A DNA stretch of 20,492 nt, taken from an uncultured Helicobacter sp. (lineage in GTDB: Bacteria; Campylobacterota; Campylobacteria; Campylobacterales; Helicobacteraceae). The stretch is from the NCBI GenBank assembly GCA_944325775.1, contig CALVBL010000024.1, positions 1 to 20,492 on the forward strand, in the 5' to 3' direction. Every line of letters starts with the position of its first letter. Position 1 is the first letter of the stretch. The position numbers were made by a program, and so were the translations under genes. The notes beneath the pieces are model-generated. The model ran no database searches and was not told the origin of the DNA. It worked only from the letters and a program-made list of their open reading frames with translations. Shown here in pieces: positions 13,740 through 20,492 of this stretch.

Positions 13740-15974
13740 ATGCAGCAAAAAACGCTAAAAAGGGCACTTGTATCGGTGAGTATGCTCGGTATTGCCCTAT
13801 CTGTGAATCTGTATGCTCAAAGCACACAGCCAAACACACAACAAGAGGCAAAAAATAGTAATAATTCTTATAGTAATGAAAATGCACAAAAAGTCCTCCT
13901 CCAATCAAGTGTTACTACCCAAGCACTTATGTCGGAATTGCCCATAGAATTACAGGCTAAACAAGTGAGTGTCCTAAACCAAGACACGCTCTTAGAGACA
14001 AACATAGGCGGTGGCGGCATACAAAGTGTGCTAGAAAAAGTCCCTGGGATTGTCTATTCGCGCTCTGGTGGTATCAACGGACAGCTTACCATTAGGGGGC
14101 AAAATTCTAACAGCACGCGCTCGATTGTGATGATTGATGGTGTGCGGTTCTCTGGCCGCAATACTCTAGAGTTTAATACCCTAGATCCTTATGCGTTTCA
14201 GTCTATCGAGGTTATCCGCGGCCCTGCTAGCTCTCTATGGGGAGCTGATGCGATGAATGGCGTGATAAACCTGCGCTCTAGAATCTCAAACTACAATATT
14301 GATGGTGAGACATTTAAAGCCACTGCCAGAATCCGCGCCCTAGAATACGCAAGTGTGAATAATATGTTTGGCGGTAGGCTAGAAGTGCTAGGAGGGGGCA
14401 ATGGCTTTGATGTCTTAGTGGGCTTAAGCACTAAGGTTGCGCAGGACTACGTCACGCCTATCACAGAAAATGGCTCGAACAAGGCAAAAAACTCTAAATA
14501 CAATATGCTAGGCGTGGATTTTAATGCGGGCTATACGCACAATGCCACGAGATACTATTTACAAGGCCGCTATACTAGGGTAGAATCTCACCGTGCAGGC
14601 GGGCTTGGAGCAGCCCCGGGATCTAGCTATGGAATCTTAATGAGCGAAGTGCCTATCACGGAGTATTATCTCCGCGCTGGAGCGAAGTCTCATAGTCTTA
14701 GCTTTGCAGATTCTATGGAAGCGTATGTGTATTATCGTCAATGGGATACAGATATTTGGAATAACCGACTTGGGTTTAGTAACGGAAGCACTAACATTCA
14801 TCAAGAAGTGTATAACAACCACTACATAGGTGGCAGGCTTGTCTTTGATGGGACATACGGGAAGCATAGCCTAAGCTATGGGGGTGAGATTCATAGCGCG
14901 ATTTCTCCTACACAAGTGCGACAAAATAACCTTGTAAATAACATAAGCAACACTACTAACCGCCCATCGACAAACACAGATTTTGCCATCTTCCTTAAAG
15001 ACGATTTTAAGGCGACAAACTCGTGGTTTTTATCAGCCTCTTTGCGAGGGGATTATATCCTAACGACGATTTCTAAAACGCGCTCAAGCGTAGAAAACAC
15101 CCAAATCGCCTCAAATAACGCCATTGCTATAGAAACCGCTAGGCTACTTGATGAAAATGGCATTATCCACAATGCTGCCATCACAGGCTCGCTTGGCTCT
15201 GTGTGGTTTATCACAGATTCTATTAGTAATGTGATAAATCTTAGCCATAACTTTAAAGATCCCGGTACGGGCACTAGAATGGCAAGCACCCCAAGTGGGA
15301 GCTCCACTCTCACAGTGGGCAATCCACTCATCAAGCCGGAATATTCCCAAACCGCCGAATTTGGCTTTAGATTCCAAAGTGAGAATCATTGGCTTTCTCT
15401 TATTGGATTTTTTACCAATTACACTAATATGATTGCCCTTAGCTCTTACCAAAACGCCACCATTACGACACAAAATCCTAGCGCACTCTATCGTAGTGAG
15501 AACATCGGCAAGGCTATCATTACCGGCGTGGAGCTAGAGGGTAGGCATAGCTTTTTAGATTCTATGATTGTGCTCTCTTATGTGGGCTCTTATAATTATG
15601 GGCAAAACCTCACAGACAACAAACCTATCGCCTATCTCGCTCCACTTTATGGATCGGCGACTTTGCAGTTTAATCTCAAATATGGTTATGTGAATCTTAC
15701 AGAGCGATTTTATGGCAAAAAGACGCGTATAGACGCACAAGAAGAGCGAGCGCATAAGGCTTATGCGATGACAGATATTTATTTGGGCTTAAAGCTTGAG
15801 AGTTTTTGGGAGAGTTGTAGGGATATGGATTTTATCCTAGGGATAAGCAATCTCTTTAATCAAGTGGGTCGCAATCCCGTGACGGTAGAAAATATCAGCT
15901 ATCCCATCGCTCTTACAAATCCCCTTGTAGATCCGGGCAGAAGCTATAATGCAAAATTTGTGTGGAAATACTAA
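13740..15974 (+). CDS. TonB-dependent receptor of the metal/metallophore uptake locus
   Basis: A 744-aa outer-membrane receptor. It has a signal peptide (MQQKTLKRALVSVSMLGIAL up to LYAQS), a spacer, and a plug domain (about residues 65-185) with VLEKVPGIVYSRSGG, QLTIRGQNSN, IVMIDGVRF and the strongly typical IEVIRGPASSLWGADAMNGV. A 22-stranded barrel follows, with NPLIKPEYSQTAEFGFRF and a final LVDPGRSYNAKFVWKY ending in an aromatic residue. The plug resembles the CirA/FepA/haem-receptor branch. I choose ATG 13740, with GGGAGG 7 bases upstream and a proper signal peptide, over an upstream in-frame ATG at 13662 that lies in the promoter region. Its stop overlaps the permease start (TAATG), so the downstream ABC genes are translationally coupled to it. 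Ligand unknown; iron, nickel (as for H. mustelae NikH) or cobalt chelates are candidates. Confidence 0.9.
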   Translation: MQQKTLKRALVSVSMLGIALSVNLYAQSTQPNTQQEAKNSNNSYSNENAQKVLLQSSVTTQALMSELPIELQAKQVSVLNQDTLLETNIGGGGIQSVLEKVPGIVYSRSGGINGQLTIRGQNSNSTRSIVMIDGVRFSGRNTLEFNTLDPYAFQSIEVIRGPASSLWGADAMNGVINLRSRISNYNIDGETFKATARIRALEYASVNNMFGGRLEVLGGGNGFDVLVGLSTKVAQDYVTPITENGSNKAKNSKYNMLGVDFNAGYTHNATRYYLQGRYTRVESHRAGGLGAAPGSSYGILMSEVPITEYYLRAGAKSHSLSFADSMEAYVYYRQWDTDIWNNRLGFSNGSTNIHQEVYNNHYIGGRLVFDGTYGKHSLSYGGEIHSAISPTQVRQNNLVNNISNTTNRPSTNTDFAIFLKDDFKATNSWFLSASLRGDYILTTISKTRSSVENTQIASNNAIAIETARLLDENGIIHNAAITGSLGSVWFITDSISNVINLSHNFKDPGTGTRMASTPSGSSTLTVGNPLIKPEYSQTAEFGFRFQSENHWLSLIGFFTNYTNMIALSSYQNATITTQNPSALYRSENIGKAIITGVELEGRHSFLDSMIVLSYVGSYNYGQNLTDNKPIAYLAPLYGSATLQFNLKYGYVNLTERFYGKKTRIDAQEERAHKAYAMTDIYLGLKLESFWESCRDMDFILGISNLFNQVGRNPVTVENISYPIALTNPLVDPGRSYNAKFVWKY

Positions 15975-16990
15975 TGCCACGCTCAATGCTAAAAACCATC
16001 AGCCTAGGCACTCTAAGTTTTGGGATTATTGTCCTATGCGCCCTTGTGTGCCTAAAAGTTGGCCGCTATCCCATTGCATTAGAGGACATATTAGCTCTGC
16101 TTGTTGGCACGCAACCACATACAGAATCTAACTCCGCTTATGCGATGATTCTCTTAGAGTTTCGTTTGCCACGAGTGCTTTTGGCTTTGTTTGTCGGAGC
16201 TGGGTTAAGCATTAGTGGTTGTGCGTTTCAAAATCTCTTTAGAAACCCTCTAGCAAGCCCTGATATTTTGGGCGTTACGGCGGGAGCGAGTTTTGGAGCG
16301 GTGTTGGCCCTGCTGCTTGGGCTTGGTGTGCTATGGGTGAGCTTTTTTGGGTTTTTGTCTGGACTCATAGCGCTTTTGCTTGTTGTGGCGGTGAGCTATG
16401 ACAAAATGATGCCCTATAACACGTTAACGATGATTTTAAGCGGGATTATCATCGCCGCACTTTTCCAAAGCCTTGTCTCACTCATAAAATACCTAGCAGA
16501 TCCGCAAGACACACTGCCTACCATTACCTATTGGCTACTTGGTTCGCTAGATTCTACATTCAGCCTGCAAATGTGGCTTGGCATTGCTGGGATTAGCCTA
16601 GGAAGTGTCGTGCTCTTTTGCTTGCGATGGAAGCTCAATATCCTCACGCTTGATGATGATGAGGCCAAAAGCCTTGGGGTCAATCTCAACGCCCTGCGCC
16701 TTGTTGTGGTTTTGGCAAGCACACTGATTGTGGCGTGTGCTGTTGGGCTATGTGGTATCATTGGCTGGATTGGGTTATTAATCCCGCATATCGCACGACT
16801 TTTTGTGGGCAATGAAAACGCTAGGCTTGTGCCACTTTCCCTGTTTATTGGGGCATTGTTTTTGATGATTGTGGATACCTTTTCTCGCACGATTTCTCAC
16901 GAGCAAATTCCTATCTCCATCCTCACTGCTCTTATTGGCGCTCCGTTTTTTATTTATATCCTTTATAAAAACAAAGGTTTGCGACTATGA
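15974..16990 (+). CDS. fecD: FecCD/BtuC-family ABC permease
   Basis: A 338-aa inner-membrane permease that moves metal chelates from the periplasmic binding protein into the cytoplasm. It has about nine to ten hydrophobic helices and the hallmark segment RLPRVLLALFVGAGLSISGC, followed by AFQNLFRNPLASPDILGVTAGASFG, which is diagnostic for the BtuC/FecD/FhuB family. Near the C terminus the CGIIGWIGLLIPHIARLFVG block is also typical and forms the contact to the ATPase. One permease gene implies a homodimer, as in BtuCD. I use the ATG at 15974, whose A is the last base of the receptor TAA; a GTG at 15962 and an ATG at 15986 are alternatives. It overlaps the ATPase gene by ATGA. The gene symbol follows the H. 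pylori name for the homologous nickel/iron permease and does not fix the substrate. Confidence 0.9.
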   Translation: MPRSMLKTISLGTLSFGIIVLCALVCLKVGRYPIALEDILALLVGTQPHTESNSAYAMILLEFRLPRVLLALFVGAGLSISGCAFQNLFRNPLASPDILGVTAGASFGAVLALLLGLGVLWVSFFGFLSGLIALLLVVAVSYDKMMPYNTLTMILSGIIIAALFQSLVSLIKYLADPQDTLPTITYWLLGSLDSTFSLQMWLGIAGISLGSVVLFCLRWKLNILTLDDDEAKSLGVNLNALRLVVVLASTLIVACAVGLCGIIGWIGLLIPHIARLFVGNENARLVPLSLFIGALFLMIVDTFSRTISHEQIPISILTALIGAPFFIYILYKNKGLRL

Positions 16991-17799
16991 GCGCGCATAA
17001 CCCCACCCATCAAACACTTTTTTGCGCGCATAGTCTTTGCTTTATAAGAGAGCGTAGGCAGATTCTAAAAAATATCAGCTTTCATCTCAAAGAGGGTGAG
17101 GTGCTGAGTATCCTTGGCACAAATGGTGCAGGGAAAACAACTCTGCTAAAAACTATGTTAGGCTTATTGCCTTGCCAAAGTGGGCAGTCCTTTCTCTACC
17201 AAAAACCCATACAAAGCTATGGCAAATCTCTGTGGCAGCATATCGGCTATGTCGCACAGGCTAAAACTAATGTGTTTAATCTCAAAGTGCTTGATATGGT
17301 AACACTAGGCTTTAATCCTATGGTGCGATTTACGCCCAAAGCACGGCATTTTGAAGAATCCTTGCACACATTAGAAACACTGCATATCGCACATCTCGCC
17401 CACAAGCACTGCCATGCTTTAAGTGGCGGAGAGCTACAAATGGTGCTTTTTGCTAGAGCCCTAGTGTGTAAGCCAAAACTCCTTGTGCTAGATGAACCAG
17501 AATCTAACCTAGACTTTGCAAATCAAAAAACCATTATCGATACGCTAAAAAATCTTAGCAAGCAGGGTTGCGCGATTGTTTTAAACACACATTTTCCCTC
17601 TCACGCCCTCTATCTTTCACACAAAGCCTTGCTTTTAAAAAATACAGATACGATTTCAGAATCTATGGAATCTAACTGCCTTTTTGGAGACGCCGCAGAT
17701 ATTCTCACACAAGAAAATCTAAGCACGCTTTATAATGTCCCATTATTTTTGCACGACAAGCCTCGTCATACCCAAGAAAGCTATACGATTTGTCTTTAA
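16987..17799 (+). CDS. fecE: FecE/BtuD-family ABC ATPase
   Basis: A 270-aa cytoplasmic ATPase subunit of the importer. Motifs in order: Walker A GTNGAGKTT at residues 44-52, Q-loop in GYVAQAKTN, signature ALSGGELQMVLFARAL, Walker B LLVLDEPESNLDF, and the switch histidine in NTHFPSHA. The signature reads LSGGE, as in the FecE/BtuD group. The Walker B Asp-Glu pair is intact, so it should hydrolyse ATP. It starts in the ATGA overlap with the permease, a sign of coupled translation and fixed subunit ratio. The C-terminal region (about residues 215-270) carries a loosely conserved tail typical of iron-chelate ATPases. It is the last gene of the receptor-permease-ATPase operon; no obvious T-rich terminator follows before the ahpC promoter. 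Confidence 0.92.
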   Translation: MSAHNPTHQTLFCAHSLCFIRERRQILKNISFHLKEGEVLSILGTNGAGKTTLLKTMLGLLPCQSGQSFLYQKPIQSYGKSLWQHIGYVAQAKTNVFNLKVLDMVTLGFNPMVRFTPKARHFEESLHTLETLHIAHLAHKHCHALSGGELQMVLFARALVCKPKLLVLDEPESNLDFANQKTIIDTLKNLSKQGCAIVLNTHFPSHALYLSHKALLLKNTDTISESMESNCLFGDAADILTQENLSTLYNVPLFLHDKPRHTQESYTICL

Positions 17800-17838
17800 A
17801 AAATTTGCTAGGTTTAGATTCTGATTACTTACTTGCAT

Positions 17839-17844
17839 TACAAT
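17839..17844 (+). promoter_or_regulatory. Possible -10 box of ahpC
   Basis: TACAAT lies 9 bases before the palindrome at 17853-17873, so transcription would begin at or just inside it, and about 53 bases before the ahpC ATG. It is the best -10 match in the gap between fecE and ahpC. Confidence 0.4.
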
Positions 17845-17852
17845 CTCACGCA

Positions 17853-17873
17853 TTGATAATAATTTGTTATCAA
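17853..17873. promoter_or_regulatory. Perfect 7-7-7 palindrome, likely Fur/PerR-type operator of ahpC
   Basis: TTGATAA and TTATCAA are perfect complements separated by seven bases (TAATTTG). The site ends 23 bases before the ahpC ATG. Its GATAA/TTATC arms match the outer arms of the classical Fur box, but with a 7-base instead of a 9-base centre. In this phylum peroxide defence genes are controlled by Fur-family repressors (PerR in Campylobacter, Fur in Helicobacter), so a Fur-family operator is the natural reading. Confidence 0.6.
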
Positions 17874-17896
17874 AAATTTTTATTAAGGAGACTACG

Positions 17897-18493
17897 ATGC
17901 TAGTTACAAAACAAGCCCCGGACTTCACAGCAGAAGCGATCAAAGCTGATGGTACATTTGAGGATAACTTCAACCTTTATAGCAACATTGGCAAAAATGG
18001 TGCAGTTATTTTCTTTTGGCCCAAAGACTTCACATTCGTATGCCCTAGCGAGATCATTGCATTTGATCACAGGGTAAAAGATTTCGCAGAGCGCGGATTT
18101 AGCGTTATTGGTGTGTCTATCGACTCTAAAGAAGTGCATTTTGCGTGGAGAAACACTCCGGTAAAAGAGGGCGGTATCGGCGCGGTAACATTCCCAATGG
18201 TATCCGATATTACTAAGCAAATTTCACGCGATTATGATGTGCTTTTTGGCGGTGCAGTGGCATTGCGCGGTAGCTTCCTCATCGATAGAAACAAGGTTGT
18301 ACGCCATGCAGTGATCAACGATCTCCCACTTGGTAGAAATGTCGATGAAATGCTTAGAATGTGTGATGCGCTTTTGCACTTTGAGCAACACGGCGAAGTA
18401 TGCCCTGCTGGCTGGAACAAGGGCGATAAGGGTATGATAGCTAATGCCAAAGGTGTAGCAGAATACCTAAGCCAAAACGCTGATAAGCTTTAA
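17897..18493 (+). CDS. ahpC: AhpC/TsaA 2-Cys peroxiredoxin
   Basis: A 198-aa typical 2-Cys peroxiredoxin that reduces hydrogen peroxide, organic hydroperoxides and peroxynitrite, using thioredoxin in Helicobacter. The peroxidatic Cys49 is in DFTFVCPSE and the resolving Cys169 is in GEVCPAGW. The GGIG segment (residues 92-95) is present but no C-terminal YF motif is seen, which suggests only partial similarity to over-oxidation-sensitive eukaryotic forms. The start at ATG 17897 has AAGGAG 6 bases upstream and gives the conserved N terminus MLVTKQAPDF; an upstream in-frame ATG at 17864 lies inside the operator palindrome and is rejected. The gene is monocistronic, with its own promoter and a hairpin after the stop. 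In Helicobacter this protein is abundant and important for oxygen tolerance, also acting as a chaperone when oxidised. Confidence 0.96.
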   Translation: MLVTKQAPDFTAEAIKADGTFEDNFNLYSNIGKNGAVIFFWPKDFTFVCPSEIIAFDHRVKDFAERGFSVIGVSIDSKEVHFAWRNTPVKEGGIGAVTFPMVSDITKQISRDYDVLFGGAVALRGSFLIDRNKVVRHAVINDLPLGRNVDEMLRMCDALLHFEQHGEVCPAGWNKGDKGMIANAKGVAEYLSQNADKL

Positions 18494-18501
18494 TCCCCTT
18501 C

Positions 18502-18527
18502 GATGAGCCTCCTTGGAGGGGTTCATC
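18502..18527 (+). terminator. Hairpin downstream of ahpC
   Basis: GATGA-G-CCTCC pairs with GGAGG-GGT-TCATC in a G/C-rich stem nine bases after the ahpC stop. There is no T-run directly downstream, so it may stabilise the 3' end as much as terminate. Confidence 0.5.
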
Positions 18528-18636
18528 ATCTCATAGATCTATCCTACTAGTCTATCTAAAGTTACTTTTTGGATTTTCTTAATCCTCCCTTTTTGACAAT
18601 CCCCAAATTTTTACATTGCTGTAACTCTGCTTGGAG

Positions 18637-18642
18637 TATAAT
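18637..18642 (+). promoter_or_regulatory. -10 box of the response-regulator gene
   Basis: A consensus TATAAT in GGAGTATAATGAGAG, 34 bases upstream of the ATG at 18676, with an A/T-rich upstream region including TTTACA at the -35 distance. A strong housekeeping promoter is likely. Confidence 0.65.
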
Positions 18643-18675
18643 GAGAGTGTTTATTTATATATTGAGGAGTGTGCT

Positions 18676-19356
18676 ATGTTAGAGATTTTGATGATTGAAG
18701 ATGATGTTGAGCTTGCTGAGATCTTGAGCGACTATCTCAAAAAACATGATATGAATGTAACAAGCTATGATGAACCTTACACGGGTATGAGTGCTGTGAA
18801 TGCCAAACATTTTGATGTATTGCTCTTGGATTTGACATTGCCCAATCTCGATGGGCTAGAAGTCTGCAAGCGTGTTGCAAAGCAAAAAAATATCCCCATT
18901 ATTATTTCTTCAGCACGTAGCGATGTCGATGATAAGGTCAAAGCCTTAGAGTATGGTGCAGACGACTATCTGCCAAAGCCCTATGATCCTAAAGAGCTGG
19001 TCGCGCGGATTCACTCACTCTTGCGCCGCTATAGTAAGAAAAATCCTAAAGAACAGAGCAAGGAGAAAGATTCTGTATTTCGTATTGATAAGCACAGTCG
19101 ACAAGTGTTTTTCAAGGACAAGAAGCTCGAGCTCACGCGCGCGGAATATGAGATCCTCACGTTGCTTATTAGCAAACGCGGGCATGTATTTTCGCGCGAA
19201 GCCATCGCTATAGAATCTGAATCTATCAACCCAGAGAGCTCAAACAAAAGTATCGATGTGATCATCGGAAGACTACGTTCCAAGATAGAGGAAAACCCCA
19301 AAAATCCCCAATACATCATCTCGGTGCGCGGTGTGGGCTATAAACTCGAAGCCTAA
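18676..19356 (+). CDS. arsR: OmpR/PhoB-family response regulator, ArsR (HP0166)-like
   Basis: A 226-aa two-component response regulator. The receiver domain (residues 1-115) has the acidic pair D9-D10, phospho-acceptor D52 in LLLDLTLPNLDG, S79 in ISSA and K101 in LPKPYDP, so it is complete. A charged linker (about 117-130) leads to an OmpR-type winged helix with AEYEILTLLISKRGHVFSRE, the recognition-helix region NKSIDVIIGRLRSKIEENP and the C-terminal ISVRGVGYKLEA. The sequence is strikingly like the acid-responsive ArsR of H. pylori, whose phospho-acceptor is also D52; Campylobacter RacR is the alternative name for a relative. In H. pylori the histidine kinase gene arsS follows directly; here the next gene is convergent and unrelated, so no kinase is adjacent. 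The start is ATG 18676 with GAGGAG about 7 bases upstream; an in-frame ATG at 18631 precedes the promoter -10 and is rejected. Confidence 0.85.
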   Translation: MLEILMIEDDVELAEILSDYLKKHDMNVTSYDEPYTGMSAVNAKHFDVLLLDLTLPNLDGLEVCKRVAKQKNIPIIISSARSDVDDKVKALEYGADDYLPKPYDPKELVARIHSLLRRYSKKNPKEQSKEKDSVFRIDKHSRQVFFKDKKLELTRAEYEILTLLISKRGHVFSREAIAIESESINPESSNKSIDVIIGRLRSKIEENPKNPQYIISVRGVGYKLEA

Positions 19357-19407
19357 ATCCGCCCCCTAGCGCACATAACTCACTATTTCTTTAACCCCAA
19401 TTTTTAA

Positions 19408-19427
19408 GTGAATCTTTAGATTCTCAC
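19408..19427. terminator. Imperfect hairpin between convergent genes
   Basis: GAATCT-TT-AGATTC is a perfect 6-bp inverted pair, extended on both sides by GTG/CAC with one bulged T. It lies between the stops of the response regulator and the MORN-repeat gene, and is again built of the AGAATCT unit. No strong T-run follows in either direction. Confidence 0.4.
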
Positions 19428-19463
19428 AGAGCGCGAGGATCTAAAATCTTGTGTTGCATATCT

Positions 19464-20339
19464 TTAATCACAGATGGCATATTCAAGCGCATTGCCCTCA
19501 CTAAAATATTTTTGGATTTTGAGTAAATGCGCGTTGGTCAGTTGCTTGCTATTGCCACACTGCCCAGATTTTGGCACATCGTCCTCAAATTCTGCTTGGA
19601 TAAACAAATCTCCATTTTCATAATACATACGCATCGTGCCGTGTTTGAGATTGTTTTTATAGCTTGTTTCTTCAAAGAGTTCGCCTTTTTCATCATAGCT
19701 CTTGACGACACCCTCGATTCTGCTATTTTTGTATGGGGTTTCTTTGGCGATATTTCCATTTTTGTGATACATCGTGGCAACGCCATTCATAGTTTTATCT
19801 TGGTTGTAGGTAAAGGGCATTTCTTCTTTGAGATTACCATCTTCATAATATGCTCTCGCATTACCTCCTTGTTCCCCATCGTCCATAATAAATTCTCGCC
19901 TTAATTTTCCGCTTTCATAATACACCTTAGTTATGCCAATTGGGTTTCCATCTTTGAGTGTTCCTTCCATCGCAATTTTGCCACTTTCGTAGTATGTTTT
20001 TTGCACACCATTTTCATAATAGGTTTTGCCACTTTTTGTTTTATCATTCTCCCACAGAATCTCTGCTTTGGTTTTCCCGTTTTCGTAATACTCTTTCATT
20101 AAGCCGTGCAATTTCCCATTTTGAAAGGGCATTTCAAGTTGTAGCTTTCCATTTTGGTAATACATTTTTGCAAGACCATCAGGTTCGTCATTTTTGAATA
20201 TACCCTCTGCCTTTATTTTTCCATTTTCATAATATTCTTTATCTACACAACCTTGTATTTTATCCCCATCACTCTTGCATTCTTTGAGGGCAGCAAAACA
20301 AGGGAGTATAAAAAGTCCTAACAGCCACAAATAGCGCAT
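19464..20339 (-). CDS. Exported MORN-repeat (MORN_2/YwqK-like) protein
   Basis: A 291-aa protein with a signal peptide (MRYLWLLGLFILPCFA, then ALKEC) followed by about ten tandem repeats of 22-24 residues with the core YYENGKxxxExxFKNxxxxG, the MORN_2 type. One unit (SGKTYYENG at about the middle) is shortened to under ten residues, shifting the register. Two Cys flank the start of the repeat domain (CKSDGDKIQGC) and two lie in the C-terminal tail (GQCGN, YAICD), so disulfides are possible in the periplasm. Proteins like this are often labelled YwqK-family antitoxins by automatic annotation; there is no toxin gene beside it, and it is exported, so I do not accept that role. ATG 20339 has AAAGGA 5 bases upstream and is preferred to the TTG at 20363, which would put eight basic residues before the signal peptide. 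Likely a cell-envelope protein of unknown function. Confidence 0.8.
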   Translation of the reverse strand: MRYLWLLGLFILPCFAALKECKSDGDKIQGCVDKEYYENGKIKAEGIFKNDEPDGLAKMYYQNGKLQLEMPFQNGKLHGLMKEYYENGKTKAEILWENDKTKSGKTYYENGVQKTYYESGKIAMEGTLKDGNPIGITKVYYESGKLRREFIMDDGEQGGNARAYYEDGNLKEEMPFTYNQDKTMNGVATMYHKNGNIAKETPYKNSRIEGVVKSYDEKGELFEETSYKNNLKHGTMRMYYENGDLFIQAEFEDDVPKSGQCGNSKQLTNAHLLKIQKYFSEGNALEYAICD

Positions 20340-20416
20340 ATGTTTCCTTTTTTGGTGTTTCAAACATTGTATTGTATTTTAGCTTAAGGGTTGTATTGGA
20401 ATGGAAAAATTGTGTA

Positions 20417-20492
20417 TGGTGTCAAGGGGGAGACTTGAACTCCCGACCTCCGGCTTATGAGACCAGCGCTCTAACCAGCTGAGCTACCCTGA
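20417..20492 (-). tRNA. tRNA with anticodon CAT (elongator Met, or Ile2), lacking its first base
   Basis: On the minus strand the sequence folds as a cloverleaf: acceptor (G)TCAGGG with CCTTGAC (one G-T pair), D-arm GCTC/GAGC, anticodon stem CTGGT/GCCGG around loop CTCATAA, T-arm GGGAG-TTCAAGT-CTCCC, discriminator A and an encoded CCA. Only the 5' G is outside the window. The first base pair is G-C, so it is not an initiator tRNA (which has a mismatch there). CAT can be read by elongator Met or, after lysidine modification, by Ile2; the sequence alone does not settle which. Confidence 0.92.

Noticed and set aside
19464..20339. YwqK-type toxin-antitoxin system
   Set aside because: No toxin gene is adjacent and the protein has a signal peptide; the MORN_2 repeats alone do not support an antitoxin role.
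20417..20492. Initiator tRNA-fMet
   Set aside because: The first acceptor pair would be a normal G-C and the anticodon stem lacks the three consecutive G-C pairs of initiators.

Overview
The window looks like chromosomal DNA from a Helicobacter-type member of the Campylobacterota, most likely an enterohepatic species. The basis is the mix of gene families (an ArsR/HP0166-like response regulator, AhpC/TsaA peroxiredoxin, Mrp, a Helicobacter-style outer-membrane barrel, a FecD/FecE metal importer), the A/T-leaning codon use, and a very dense heptamer AGATTCT/AGAATCT in both coding and non-coding DNA. No 16S or other decisive taxon marker is present, so the genus is an inference.

Layout, left to right. 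Bases 1-3026 (+ strand) hold the 3' end of a DoxX-family membrane protein, the Mrp P-loop ATPase, a 363-base gap with hairpins, a YbjQ-type UPF0145 protein and an HDOD-domain protein. A TonB-dependent receptor of the copper-receptor (OprC/NosA) type follows 24 bases later. Next comes a two-gene RND efflux operon (lipoprotein adaptor and HAE1-type pump, 5205-9461) with no TolC partner. Bases 9473-10706 form a segment bounded by a perfect 19-bp inverted repeat. It contains one minus-strand outer-membrane protein gene, and its right border is where a trpB reading frame is cut off.

Bases 11060-17799 are a metal or metallophore uptake locus arranged divergently. On the minus strand are an unrecognised 466-aa cytoplasmic protein, probably two tandem glutamine-amidotransferase-like domains without an obvious nucleophile, and a periplasmic binding protein. 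On the plus strand are a TonB-dependent receptor, a FecCD-type permease and a FecE-type ATPase, the last three tightly coupled by overlapping stop and start codons. The A/T-rich divergent promoter carries a Fur-like imperfect palindrome. Receptor, binding protein, permease and ATPase make a complete outer-to-inner-membrane route apart from TonB/ExbBD; the substrate (iron, nickel, cobalt or a chelate) cannot be read from sequence alone.

Bases 17800-20492 hold ahpC with a clear 7-7-7 palindrome at its promoter, an ArsR-like response regulator with no histidine kinase next to it, a convergent MORN-repeat exported protein, and a minus-strand tRNA with anticodon CAT that runs off the right edge by one base. 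I see no CRISPR array, prophage, transposase or rRNA. The most unusual items are the inverted-repeat-bounded OMP segment that coincides with the trpB truncation, the tandem-domain unknown protein in the metal locus, and the genome-style enrichment of AGATTCT.
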